Positions 1 to 5,595 of a stretch of DNA of 5,595 nt are shown here, piece by piece (within the stretch, counting starts at the first letter, position 1; the number at the start of each line of letters is the position of its first letter). The notes under the pieces were generated by a model. It had not been told where the DNA came from and did not search any database. It saw only the letters and a list, made by a program, of their open reading frames with translations. The DNA comes from Prevotella sp. UBA7782 (GTDB lineage: Bacteria > Bacteroidota > Bacteroidia > Bacteroidales > Bacteroidaceae). The stretch lies in NCBI GenBank assembly GCA_002480935.1, contig DLDC01000066.1, forward strand, positions 1-5,595, written 5' to 3'. A program made the translations under genes and the position numbers.

Positions 1-228
1 GGGATTTCTACCTCAATTTATCTGCTAATTCAGTAAGAGAGGGCATGTACACGCAAGAAGGACGTTGAAGGGCTTAGTTGCGGATTTGAGGATATAGTGT
101 TTTTAAAGTTCGTCCGTTAAGGTTTTCCCGGCCATCCCGACCGATGAGTTGCTTGCTTTGCCCCTGCTGTAGCATGGGGCTTAGGGTGCTGCATGGCGGC
201 CTTGCGAAGCGGCTCCAGAAGTGTTGCT
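1..228. other. Intergenic region with no supported gene
   Basis: Apart from the repeat array at 229-316, I see no gene in the first 420 bases. Short open frames exist on both strands (for example minus 74-256, 60 codons), but they run through the repeats, are rich in Cys, Arg and Gln, and match no family I recognise. A compact GC-rich hairpin lies at 160-180: arm GCCCC (160-164) pairs with GGGGC (176-180), and TGC (165-167) with GCA (172-174), with one bulged T. It has no T-tract, so I do not call it a terminator. No tRNA or rRNA pattern was seen. Confidence 0.6.
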
Positions 229-316
229 TTGCAAAAGCGCCCTTTTTACGTTGCAAAATAGGCCTTTTCGGCTTGCGAAATAGGCATTATTGGCTTGCAA
301 AAGTGCCTATTTGGGT
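229..316. repeat. Tandem array of four 22-nt repeats (left array)
   Basis: Four units of exactly 22 nt start at 229, 251, 273 and 295. Each opens with TTGC(A/G)AAA, followed by a GC core and a T-rich half. The cores are of two kinds: AGGC(C/A) in units 2 and 3, and G(C/T)GCC(C/T) in units 1 and 4, which is roughly the reverse complement of the first kind. As a result, neighbouring units 1/2 and 3/4 can pair. A degenerate relative (TTGCGAAG) begins at 202, out of phase. The same family recurs at 5544-5595. The spacing and sequence do not fit CRISPR, because the units abut with no unique spacers. The function is unknown. Confidence 0.85.
278..312 (-). terminator. Hairpin formed by repeat units 3 and 4, possible lptB terminator
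   Basis: AAATAGGCA (278-286) pairs perfectly with TGCCTATTT (304-312). The stem continues inward with a T-G wobble, one A-A mismatch and three more pairs (290-292 with 298-300), leaving a five-base loop. It lies about 110 nt beyond the lptB stop codon. On the minus strand only three T residues close the stem and no longer T-tract follows, so intrinsic termination is plausible but weakly supported. Confidence 0.35.
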
Positions 317-420
317 GAGGCAGTAGCATCAGGGCGTGCTCCGGTAGCGATTATATAGCTTCTTGATGGTACACAACCTGTTGTGCTTCAGAGTATTGCC
401 AGCTTTGCCTCGTGGGCTTT

Positions 421-1266
421 TCAGATACCTTCCTCAGCCTCGTCTTCAGCGGCTTCTTGAGCCCGTTTGCGCTCATCCAGCTTCTGGAAGTCCTTCTGCT
501 CCAGCTTGAAGTCGGTGCCAAGATACTTCTCTTTGACAATCTTATTGGCTGCCAGCACCTCCGGTGTGCCGTGAAACAGAATCTTACCTTCGAAGAGCAG
601 GTAGGCGCGGTCGGTGATATTGAGCGTCTCATGCACGTTATGGTCGGTTATGAGTATGCCTATGTTGCGGAATTTCAGCCTCCACACGATGTGCTGAATA
701 TCCTCTACGGCAATAGGGTCTACGCCGGCAAAGGGCTCATCGAGCATGATGAACTTAGGGTCTATGGCCAGACAGCGTGCTATCTCTGTGCGTCTGCGCT
801 CGCCACCCGACAGCCTGTCGCCCTTGTTCTTGCGCACCTTGTTCAGTCTGAACTCCGCAATGAGGCTCTCAAGCTTGTCAAGCCGCTGCTGATGGGTGAG
901 CTTTGTCATCTCAAGCACCGACATGATGTTGTCTTCCACGCTCATTTTGCGAAACACACTGGCCTCTTGCGGCAGATAGCCAATGCCTGCCCGCGCACGC
1001 TTGTACACGGGATAGGAGGTTATCTCCTTGTCGTTGATGAACACATGTCCCTCGTTGGGCACGATGAGACCCGTGGTCATGTAGAACGATGTGGTCTTGC
1101 CGGCACCGTTGGGGCCCAGCAATCCCACTATCTCACCTTGCCTTACGTTGAACGACACGCCGTTCACCACGGTGCGCTTGCCATATCTTTTCACCAGTCC
1201 TTCGGTGCGCAGCTCCATGTGTTGGGGCTTTTCCTGCACCGGATTCACTACTTGTGTTTCGCTCAT
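421..1266 (-). CDS. lptB: LptB, ATPase of the LPS export ABC transporter
   Basis: This 281-residue ABC ATPase should be the cytoplasmic motor that, as a dimer with LptF and LptG, extracts lipopolysaccharide from the inner membrane and pushes it along the Lpt bridge to the outer membrane. Visible motifs are the Walker [10 protein letters not shown] (51-59), Q-loop Gln100 in YLPQ, signature LSGGE (152-156), Walker B FIMLDEP with catalytic Glu177, D-loop AGVDP (180-184) and switch His209 in ITDHN. The stretches [19 protein letters not shown] and [12 protein letters not shown] are typical of LptB rather than of general ABC ATPases. It is about 40 residues longer than E. coli LptB, through a short N-terminal lead and a charged, acidic C-terminal tail (about 252-281) likely to be helical. 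ATG at 1266 is chosen because a TAnnTTTG element lies just upstream. Met17 (1218) is a possible alternative start just before the ABC fold. The other Lpt genes are not in this window. Confidence 0.95.
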   Translation of the reverse strand: MSETQVVNPVQEKPQHMELRTEGLVKRYGKRTVVNGVSFNVRQGEIVGLLGPNGAGKTTSFYMTTGLIVPNEGHVFINDKEITSYPVYKRARAGIGYLPQEASVFRKMSVEDNIMSVLEMTKLTHQQRLDKLESLIAEFRLNKVRKNKGDRLSGGERRRTEIARCLAIDPKFIMLDEPFAGVDPIAVEDIQHIVWRLKFRNIGILITDHNVHETLNITDRAYLLFEGKILFHGTPEVLAANKIVKEKYLGTDFKLEQKDFQKLDERKRAQEAAEDEAEEGI

Positions 1267-1285
1267 ATCGTTGATTTTAATGTTG

Positions 1286-1293
1286 CAAAATTA
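1286..1293 (-). promoter_or_regulatory. Putative lptB -7 promoter element
   Basis: Read on the minus strand, 1293 to 1286 is TAATTTTG, an exact match to the Bacteroidetes -7 consensus TAnnTTTG. It ends 19 nt before the lptB ATG, which would give a leader of roughly 12-16 nt. I see no convincing -33 TTTG box at the expected distance. The whole intergenic region is AT-rich, so a chance match is possible. Confidence 0.5.
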
Positions 1294-1341
1294 GCAAAAT
1301 AAACTTTAATATCCTCTATTATTGATAAAACTCTTCATTAT

Positions 1342-1375
1342 ATTGCAGTTTTTAGCTTATTTTTCGTTACTTTTG
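1342..1375 (+). promoter_or_regulatory. Putative mlaE promoter
   Basis: TACTTTTG at 1368-1375 matches the Bacteroidetes -7 consensus TAnnTTTG exactly. ATTG at 1342-1345 lies 22 nt upstream and could serve as the -33 box (consensus TTTG). The -7 element ends only 5 nt before the mlaE ATG, so transcription would start at or within a few bases of the start codon. No Shine-Dalgarno sequence is present. It may drive the whole plus-strand block, since no similar element is seen in the later gaps. Confidence 0.6.
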
Positions 1376-1380
1376 CAGGC

Positions 1381-2127
1381 ATGTTATTACACAAATGGCT
1401 TACCACTTTTGGCAAATACCTCATCCTGATGGGGCGCACCTTTTCGCGGCCTGAGCGCATGAGGATGTTCATGCGTCGCTACGTTAAGGAGATGTCGCAG
1501 CTCGGAGTAGACTCTATCGGCATCGTGCTGCTCATATCGTTCTTCATCGGAGCCGTTATTTGCATACAGATAAAGCTCAATGTGCAGAGCCCCTGGATGC
1601 CTCATTGGGTGTCGGGCTACGTCACGCGCGAGATTATGTTGCTTGAGTTTTCGTCGTCTATCATGTGCCTCATACTCTCCGGAAAGGTGGGTTCCAACAT
1701 CGCCTCTGAGCTGGGCACCATGCGTGTAACGCAGCAGATAGACGCCCTGGAGATTATGGGTGTCAACTCGGCAAGCTATCTCATCCTGCCCAAGATTATG
1801 GGGCTCATCACCATTATGCCCTTCCTGGTCATCTTTTCAAGCGCCACGGGCATCATCGGAGCCTATGCCACGGCCTATCTGGCCAATATCATCACGCCCG
1901 AAGACCTCACTGCGGGCCTTCAGCATGACTTCAATCCGTGGTTCATGTACATGAGTATCATCAAGAGCCTGTTCTTCGCCTTCATCATATCAAGCGTTTC
2001 TGCCTACATGGGATATACTGTTAAGGGCGGCTCGGTGGAGGTGGGCAAGGCGTCGACCGATGCTGTGGTGTGCTCAAGCGTGCTCATCTTGTTCAGTGAT
2101 GTGTTTCTCACCCAAATCCTTTCATAA
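1381..2127 (+). CDS. mlaE: MlaE-family ABC transporter permease
   Basis: This 248-residue integral membrane protein belongs to the MlaE (DUF140) permease family. Such permeases form the inner-membrane core of MCE-linked transporters that move phospholipids between the inner and outer membranes. The hallmark block is GKVGSNIASELGTMRVTQ, continuing QIDALEIMGV (residues 101-128). Hydrophobic segments lie at about 45-63, 84-100, 136-170 (long enough for two passes), 190-210 and 228-247. The N-terminus is basic and amphipathic (MLLHKWLTTFGKYLILMGR), as in related Bacteroidales proteins, which supports ATG 1381. The following mlaF starts 2 nt after the stop, so the two are almost certainly cotranscribed and form one complex. 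The usual third partner, an MCE-domain protein (MlaD), is not in this window. The assignment to the family is firm; the substrate and direction are inferred from the family. Confidence 0.93.
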   Translation: MLLHKWLTTFGKYLILMGRTFSRPERMRMFMRRYVKEMSQLGVDSIGIVLLISFFIGAVICIQIKLNVQSPWMPHWVSGYVTREIMLLEFSSSIMCLILSGKVGSNIASELGTMRVTQQIDALEIMGVNSASYLILPKIMGLITIMPFLVIFSSATGIIGAYATAYLANIITPEDLTAGLQHDFNPWFMYMSIIKSLFFAFIISSVSAYMGYTVKGGSVEVGKASTDAVVCSSVLILFSDVFLTQILS

Positions 2128-2129
2128 CA

Positions 2130-2906
2130 ATGATAGAAGTTAAACACTTATATAAGTCGTTCGGCGACAAAGAGGTTCTGCACGACATCAGCACTGTTTT
2201 CGAGGACGGAAAAACCAATCTCATCATCGGACAGAGCGGTGCCGGAAAGACTGTTCTCATGCGAACCATCGTGGGGCTGCTCACTCCCACCCAGGGCGAA
2301 GTGCTGTATGACGGCCGCAGCTTTTACGGACTGCGCAAGAAGGAGCGCATACTCATGCGCCGGGAGATGGGTATGATATTTCAGGGAGCGGCCCTCTTCG
2401 ACTCGCTCACCGTGCGTGAGAACGTGCAGTTTCCGCTGGATATGTTCTCTGACATGACGCTGCGCGACCGTGAGAAGCGTGCCCTGGAGTGCCTGGACCG
2501 TGTGAACCTGACAGGTGCTGAGGATAAGTATCCGGGCGAGATAAGCGGCGGCATGCAGAAGCGTGTGGCCATTGCACGCGCCATAGTGATGAATCCCAAG
2601 TATCTTTTCTGCGATGAGCCTAACTCAGGACTTGATCCTAAGACCTCACTCGTGATAGACAGCTTGCTGACGAGCATCACCCGCGAGTTTAACACCACCA
2701 CCATCATCAACACACACGACATGAACTCGGTGATGGGAATAGGCGAGAACATCATCTTTATATGCGACGGAAGAAAGGAGTGGCAGGGCAACAAGGAAAC
2801 GGTTATCAGCTCGCATAACAAGAAGCTCAACGATCTTGTCTTTGCCTCCGACCTCTTCAAGCGTGTGAAAGAGGTGGAGCTGGAAGACGATAAGAAGAGT
2901 AAATGA
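2130..2906 (+). CDS. mlaF: MlaF-family ABC transporter ATP-binding protein
   Basis: This 258-residue cytoplasmic ABC ATPase would power the MlaE permease. Motifs are the Walker A GQSGAGKT (34-41), Q-loop Gln85 in GMIFQGAALFDS, signature ISGGM (138-142) followed by QKRVAIARA, Walker B YLFCDEP with Glu163, D-loop SGLDP (166-170) and H-loop His196 in INTHDM. The SGGM signature and the QGAALFDSLTV stretch are characteristic of MlaF-type ATPases. The C-terminal region after about residue 225 is helical and charged (FKRVKEVELEDDKKSK), matching the tail by which MlaF ATPases commonly contact their partners. No ribosome-binding sequence precedes the ATG, but the 2-nt gap from mlaE suggests translational coupling. 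The next gene lies 66 nt downstream, with no promoter element visible between. Confidence 0.93.
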   Translation: MIEVKHLYKSFGDKEVLHDISTVFEDGKTNLIIGQSGAGKTVLMRTIVGLLTPTQGEVLYDGRSFYGLRKKERILMRREMGMIFQGAALFDSLTVRENVQFPLDMFSDMTLRDREKRALECLDRVNLTGAEDKYPGEISGGMQKRVAIARAIVMNPKYLFCDEPNSGLDPKTSLVIDSLLTSITREFNTTTIINTHDMNSVMGIGENIIFICDGRKEWQGNKETVISSHNKKLNDLVFASDLFKRVKEVELEDDKKSK

Positions 2907-2972
2907 GCTCCACGTGGCGACAATCAGCGGCCGCGGCGCACCTACTCAGACAACTAGCAAATCAACATAAAC

Positions 2973-4148
2973 ATGAAGAAACAAACACAGGCCATTCACG
3001 TCCCCTTTAAGCGGCGTGACGCTTATGACGCTCTCAGCATGCCAGTCTATCATGCTGTGGCTTACGAATTCGACAATGCCCAGACCATGAGTGATGCTTT
3101 CTGTGGCAGAATAGACGCTCCTGACTACTCAAGAGTGGAAAATCCCACCGTAACTCACTTCGAAGACCGTGTCAAAGCGCTCACCGGGGCCAAGAACGTG
3201 GTGGCTCTCAACTCCGGTATGGCGGCCATCAGCAACGCCATGATGGCACTTGCGGCGCAGGGCAAGAACATCGTTACATCCAAGCATCTCTTTGGCAACA
3301 CCTTCTCTCTGCTCACCGGCACGCTGAAACGCTTTGGCGTGGAGGCTCGCGTGTGCGACCTGACCGACGTGAAGCAGGTGGAAAGCAACATAGACAGCAA
3401 CACGGCGTGCGTCTTCCTGGAGATTATAACCAACCCGCAGATGGAGGTGGCCGACCTCAAAGCGCTGGCCGACGTGGCTCATAAGCACCACACATGGCTC
3501 GTGGCCGACACTACCGTCATCCCTTTCACCCAGTTCTCGTCGCACGATTTGGGCGTAGACATAGAGGTGGTCAGCTCTACCAAGTATCTCAGCGGAGGCG
3601 CTACGTCGCTCGGAGGACTGGTTATCGACTACGGAACCAACCGCAGTTTCGGCAAGCGAATGAAGGAGGAGATGCTCTTTAACCTGGGTGCTTACATGAC
3701 ACCACAGGTGGCTTTCCTGCAGACTATGGGTCTGGAGACGCTCGACGCACGCTACCGTGTGGCCGCGGGCAACGCCCTTCAACTGGCCCAAAAGCTGCGT
3801 ACGCTGCCTCAGGTAAGGCGCGTCAACTACGTGGGACTGGCCGACAATCCCTATCATGAGCTTGCCCTGAGGCAGTTTGGACCTACTGCCGGAGCCATGG
3901 TGTGCATAGACTTGGAGAGCCGCGAGGCCTGCTTCAGATGCATAGACCATCTGAAACTGGTGCACCGCGCCACTAACCTCTTCGACAACCGTACCCTGGC
4001 CATACACCCGGCCAGCACCATCTTCGGTCTCTTCACCGATAAGGAAAAGGCTGATATGGACGTGCTCGACACCACCATACGACTCTCTGTGGGCCTCGAA
4101 GACGTAGACGACATCTTCAGCGACCTTAAACAGGCACTGGAAGCTTAG
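2973..4148 (+). CDS. Cys/Met-metabolism PLP-dependent enzyme (homoserine-ester sulfhydrylase or gamma-synthase type)
   Basis: This 391-residue fold-type I PLP enzyme belongs to the Cys/Met-metabolism family (cystathionine gamma-synthase, O-acetylhomoserine sulfhydrylase, methionine gamma-lyase). The Schiff-base lysine is Lys204 in SSTKYLSGG. Asp179 in VADTT should contact the pyridine nitrogen. DYSRVENPT (51-59) supplies the Tyr and Arg that bind the phosphate of the neighbouring subunit, SGMAA (81-85) is the phosphate loop, and Arg370 in RLSVGLED should bind the substrate carboxylate. TSLGGLVID and QTMGLETL recall O-acetylhomoserine sulfhydrylases, but the protein is shorter than typical MetY (about 430). 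Several usually conserved positions differ: Phe107 in LFGNT for the catalytic-site Tyr, Gly209-Ala210 for the His-Ser/Gly after the lysine motif, and Ile350-Phe351 for Thr-His. The exact reaction therefore cannot be read from sequence. The adjacent C-S lyase gene supports a role in methionine/cysteine interconversion. Confidence 0.88.
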   Translation: MKKQTQAIHVPFKRRDAYDALSMPVYHAVAYEFDNAQTMSDAFCGRIDAPDYSRVENPTVTHFEDRVKALTGAKNVVALNSGMAAISNAMMALAAQGKNIVTSKHLFGNTFSLLTGTLKRFGVEARVCDLTDVKQVESNIDSNTACVFLEIITNPQMEVADLKALADVAHKHHTWLVADTTVIPFTQFSSHDLGVDIEVVSSTKYLSGGATSLGGLVIDYGTNRSFGKRMKEEMLFNLGAYMTPQVAFLQTMGLETLDARYRVAAGNALQLAQKLRTLPQVRRVNYVGLADNPYHELALRQFGPTAGAMVCIDLESREACFRCIDHLKLVHRATNLFDNRTLAIHPASTIFGLFTDKEKADMDVLDTTIRLSVGLEDVDDIFSDLKQALEA

Positions 4149-4259
4149 CCCTCTGCCTCGCTGCCTTTGCCCTCATCGCTCTTTGACAGCGCATTCTCGG
4201 CCCATCCGAAAAGGCCGAAGGCAAGGGCAGGAGAGCTTTTTCACCTAAAGACAAAAACA

Positions 4260-5444
4260 ATGAGTAAATACGATTTTGATACGGTCATCTCCCGAAAGGG
4301 GTCTGGCGACCTGATGCATGGGGCGCTCAAGCCCCGCTGGGGACGCGATGACCTGTTTCCGATGTGGGTGGCCGACATGGACTTTGCGGTGTGCCCCGAC
4401 ATTCTCAACGCCCTGCGCAAGCGGCTGGAACATCCCATCTTGGGCTATACCGTGATGCCGGAAGACTATTATCCGACCATTCACAACTGGCTGCTCACCC
4501 ATCAGCATTGGGACATACAGCCCGAGTGGCTGGGCTTCGTGCCCGGCGTGGTGAAGGGAATAGCCATGGCCGTGACCCTGTTTGTGAAGCCCGACGAGAA
4601 GGTGATGGTGGTTCCGCCGGTCTATCACCCCTTCTTCCTCACCGCCAAGGCATTGGGCCGAGAGGTTGCTTACTGTCCTTTGGAGGAGCGCGAGCGTGGT
4701 GTTTACACCCTTGAAGAGGCCGACCTTGAGAAGGCTTATGATGAAAAATGCCGCCTGCTGGTGTTCGCCAATCCGCACAACCCCGTGGGCATTAGCTGGT
4801 CGGAAGACACGTTGCGCATGGTGGCTGAGTTCTGCCAGAAGCATGACATGATCGTCATCAGCGACGAGATACATTGCGACCTCACCCTGCCCGGCCACGA
4901 GTTTCATCCGCTGGCAGCCTGCTCTGAGGCCGGAAGGCAGTGCAGCATCACCTTTCAGGCGCCCACCAAGACGTTTAACATTGCCGGACTCACCACCAGC
5001 TTTGCCCTGGTGCCCAACCCCGAAATACGTCGCAAGTTCTTCGGATTCTTCAAGGCTACCGAGCTGAACGAGCCCGACATCTTCGAACCCATAGCCACCA
5101 TAGCCGCCTATGAGCATGGTGACGAGTGGCGAAAGGAGATGCTGAGCTACGTAGAAGGCAACATGCGCTTTGCCCAAACGTTCATCAACGAGCACATGCC
5201 CCGCGTGCGTATGGTCTTCCCGCAGGCCTCCTTCCTGATTTGGCTAGACTGCCGCGACCTGCATCTGAGCCACAGTGAGCTGCTCGACTTTTTCATAGAC
5301 AAGGCCCATCTGGCCCTTAACGACGGCGAGATGTTCGGTCCCGGCGGTCAGGGACACATGCGCATGAACGTGGGTATGCCCCGCTCGCTGGTGCGCAAGG
5401 GGCTGGAGCAGCTGGCTGAGGCCTATCAGCAGCAGGGCTTCTAA
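4260..5444 (+). CDS. patB: MalY/PatB-family C-S lyase (cystathionine beta-lyase-like aminotransferase)
   Basis: This 394-residue fold-type I PLP enzyme, similar in length to E. coli MalY and B. subtilis PatB, should cleave the C-beta-S bond of cystathionine or cysteine conjugates, releasing a thiol (homocysteine or H2S), pyruvate and ammonia. The opening MSKYDFDTVISRKGS and PMWVADMDF (34-42) are family hallmarks. NPHNPVG (171-177) and SDEIHCD (201-207, with the pyridine-binding Asp202) precede the PLP lysine Lys237 in APTKTFNIAG. Arg368 in HMRMNVG should bind the substrate carboxylate. The ATG at 4260 is preferred because the family's conserved N-terminus begins there. An in-frame TTG at 4167 would add 31 unrelated residues. 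The gene lies 111 nt after the other PLP enzyme, in the same direction and with no promoter element seen, which suggests cotranscription. MalY-like regulatory or aminotransferase side activity is possible; the substrate is inferred. Confidence 0.9.
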   Translation: MSKYDFDTVISRKGSGDLMHGALKPRWGRDDLFPMWVADMDFAVCPDILNALRKRLEHPILGYTVMPEDYYPTIHNWLLTHQHWDIQPEWLGFVPGVVKGIAMAVTLFVKPDEKVMVVPPVYHPFFLTAKALGREVAYCPLEERERGVYTLEEADLEKAYDEKCRLLVFANPHNPVGISWSEDTLRMVAEFCQKHDMIVISDEIHCDLTLPGHEFHPLAACSEAGRQCSITFQAPTKTFNIAGLTTSFALVPNPEIRRKFFGFFKATELNEPDIFEPIATIAAYEHGDEWRKEMLSYVEGNMRFAQTFINEHMPRVRMVFPQASFLIWLDCRDLHLSHSELLDFFIDKAHLALNDGEMFGPGGQGHMRMNVGMPRSLVRKGLEQLAEAYQQQGF

Positions 5445-5452
5445 CCGCTTGT

Positions 5453-5469
5453 CCGGCCGTTCTGGCCGG
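5453..5469 (+). other. GC-rich hairpin just after the patB-like gene
   Basis: CCGGCC (5453-5458) pairs perfectly with GGCCGG (5464-5469) around the loop GTTCT, starting 9 nt after the stop codon. No T-run follows (the next bases are CTCCCGGCC), so it is not a classical intrinsic terminator. It may protect the 3' end of the message or act together with the stronger hairpin at 5548-5584. Confidence 0.4.
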
Positions 5470-5543
5470 CTCCCGGCCCTCCTCAAACACATGTCTTTTG
5501 AGTGATTTGCAACAAGTTGATAATCAATAAGTTGCTAATAACG

Positions 5544-5595
5544 ATACAAAACAGGCACTTTTGCGTTGCAAGAGTGCCTGTTTTGCGTTGCGAAA
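5544..5595. repeat. 22-nt repeat array (right array, cut by the window end)
   Basis: Two full 22-nt units start at 5544 and 5566, and a third begins at 5588 (TTGCGAAA) and is cut off. They match the left array at 229-316: TTGC plus A-rich start, GC core and T-rich half, at the same period. The unit at 5544 has a diverged first half (ATACAAAA) and the AGGC core. The unit at 5566 has the complementary GTGCC core. The array probably continues beyond the window. Confidence 0.8.
5548..5584 (+). terminator. Strong hairpin in repeat units, probable terminator of the plus-strand operon
   Basis: AAAACAGGCACT (5548-5559) pairs perfectly with AGTGCCTGTTTT (5573-5584). The stem continues inward with one T-G wobble and four more pairs, giving about 17 bp closed by the loop GTT (5565-5567). 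The A-tract and T-tract at the two feet give the layout of a bidirectional intrinsic terminator, about 100 nt after the last stop codon. Only four T residues end the stem before GCG follows, so termination strength is uncertain. Confidence 0.55.

Noticed and set aside
74..256. Minus-strand 60-codon open frame as a small protein gene
   Set aside because: It starts inside the repeat array, matches no family I recognise and has no promoter or other support.
229..316. CRISPR array
   Set aside because: The 22-nt units abut with no unique spacers, vary from unit to unit, and no cas gene is present.
372..385. Palindrome CACAACCTGTTGTG just past the lptB stop as a terminator or operator
   Set aside because: It has only 5-6 pairs with a tiny loop and no T-tract, and could easily be chance.
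412..1302. Plus-strand open frame of 296 codons running antisense across all of lptB
   Set aside because: It exactly shadows a clear LptB coding sequence, its protein matches no family I recognise, and it begins and ends near the lptB limits. It is a by-product of codon use on the other strand.
2910..2936. Two 8-bp palindromes (CCACGTGG and GCGGCCGC) in the mlaF to PLP-gene gap as regulatory sites
   Set aside because: They are short GC-rich palindromes with no matching promoter element nearby and no sign of repetition.
3129..4007. Minus-strand open frame of 292 codons opposite the first PLP enzyme
   Set aside because: The plus strand carries every PLP-enzyme motif. The antisense product is rich in His, Val and Gln with no recognisable domain.
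4197..4218. TCGGCC/GGCCGA hairpin between the two PLP genes as a terminator
   Set aside because: The stem is only 6 bp with a 10-nt loop, and the following bases are GC-rich with no T-run.
4167..4259. Upstream TTG start that would lengthen the patB-like protein by 31 residues
   Set aside because: The added residues are not family-like, and MSKYDFDTVI at the ATG 4260 matches the conserved N-terminus of MalY/PatB proteins.
4245..5195. Minus-strand open frame of 316 codons opposite the patB-like gene
   Set aside because: This is the same situation: an antisense shadow of a convincing gene with no domain of its own.

Overview
The window looks like chromosomal DNA from a member of the Bacteroidales, most likely a Prevotella-type organism with fairly GC-rich genes. 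Three things point there. The proteins read like Bacteroidales versions of their families. None of the start codons has a clear Shine-Dalgarno sequence. Matches to the Bacteroidetes -7 promoter element (TAnnTTTG) stand just upstream of the two divergent genes. The genus is an inference.

Layout. Positions 1-420 hold no gene I can support. They contain a small GC-rich hairpin and a tandem array of four 22-nt repeats (229-316). On the minus strand, 421-1266 encodes LptB, the cytoplasmic ATPase of the lipopolysaccharide export machine. A 114-nt AT-rich divergent promoter region (1267-1380) separates it from a plus-strand block: mlaE (permease, 1381-2127) and mlaF (ATPase, 2130-2906), which form the inner-membrane core of an MCE/Mla-type phospholipid transporter, then a Cys/Met-metabolism PLP enzyme (2973-4148) and a MalY/PatB-type C-S lyase (4260-5444). 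After the last stop come a GC-rich hairpin and a second copy of the 22-nt repeat family, whose first two units fold into a near-perfect 17-bp stem (5548-5584). The window ends inside this array.

How the genes work together. The divergent pair links two ABC systems of outer-membrane lipid homeostasis: lipopolysaccharide export (LptB) and glycerophospholipid trafficking (MlaE/MlaF). The two PLP enzymes fit together in sulfur amino-acid metabolism: homoserine-ester thiolation or transsulfuration, and beta-cleavage of cystathionine or cysteine conjugates. I see no promoter element in the 66-nt and 111-nt gaps before them, so all four plus-strand genes may be one transcription unit running from about 1380 to the 5548-5584 hairpin. 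A functional link between the lipid and sulfur genes is not evident.

No clearly new multigene system is visible. The least explained feature is the 22-nt repeat family. Its units come in two forms with complementary cores, set next to each other so that pairs fold into hairpins, and arrays lie downstream of the genes at both ends of the window.
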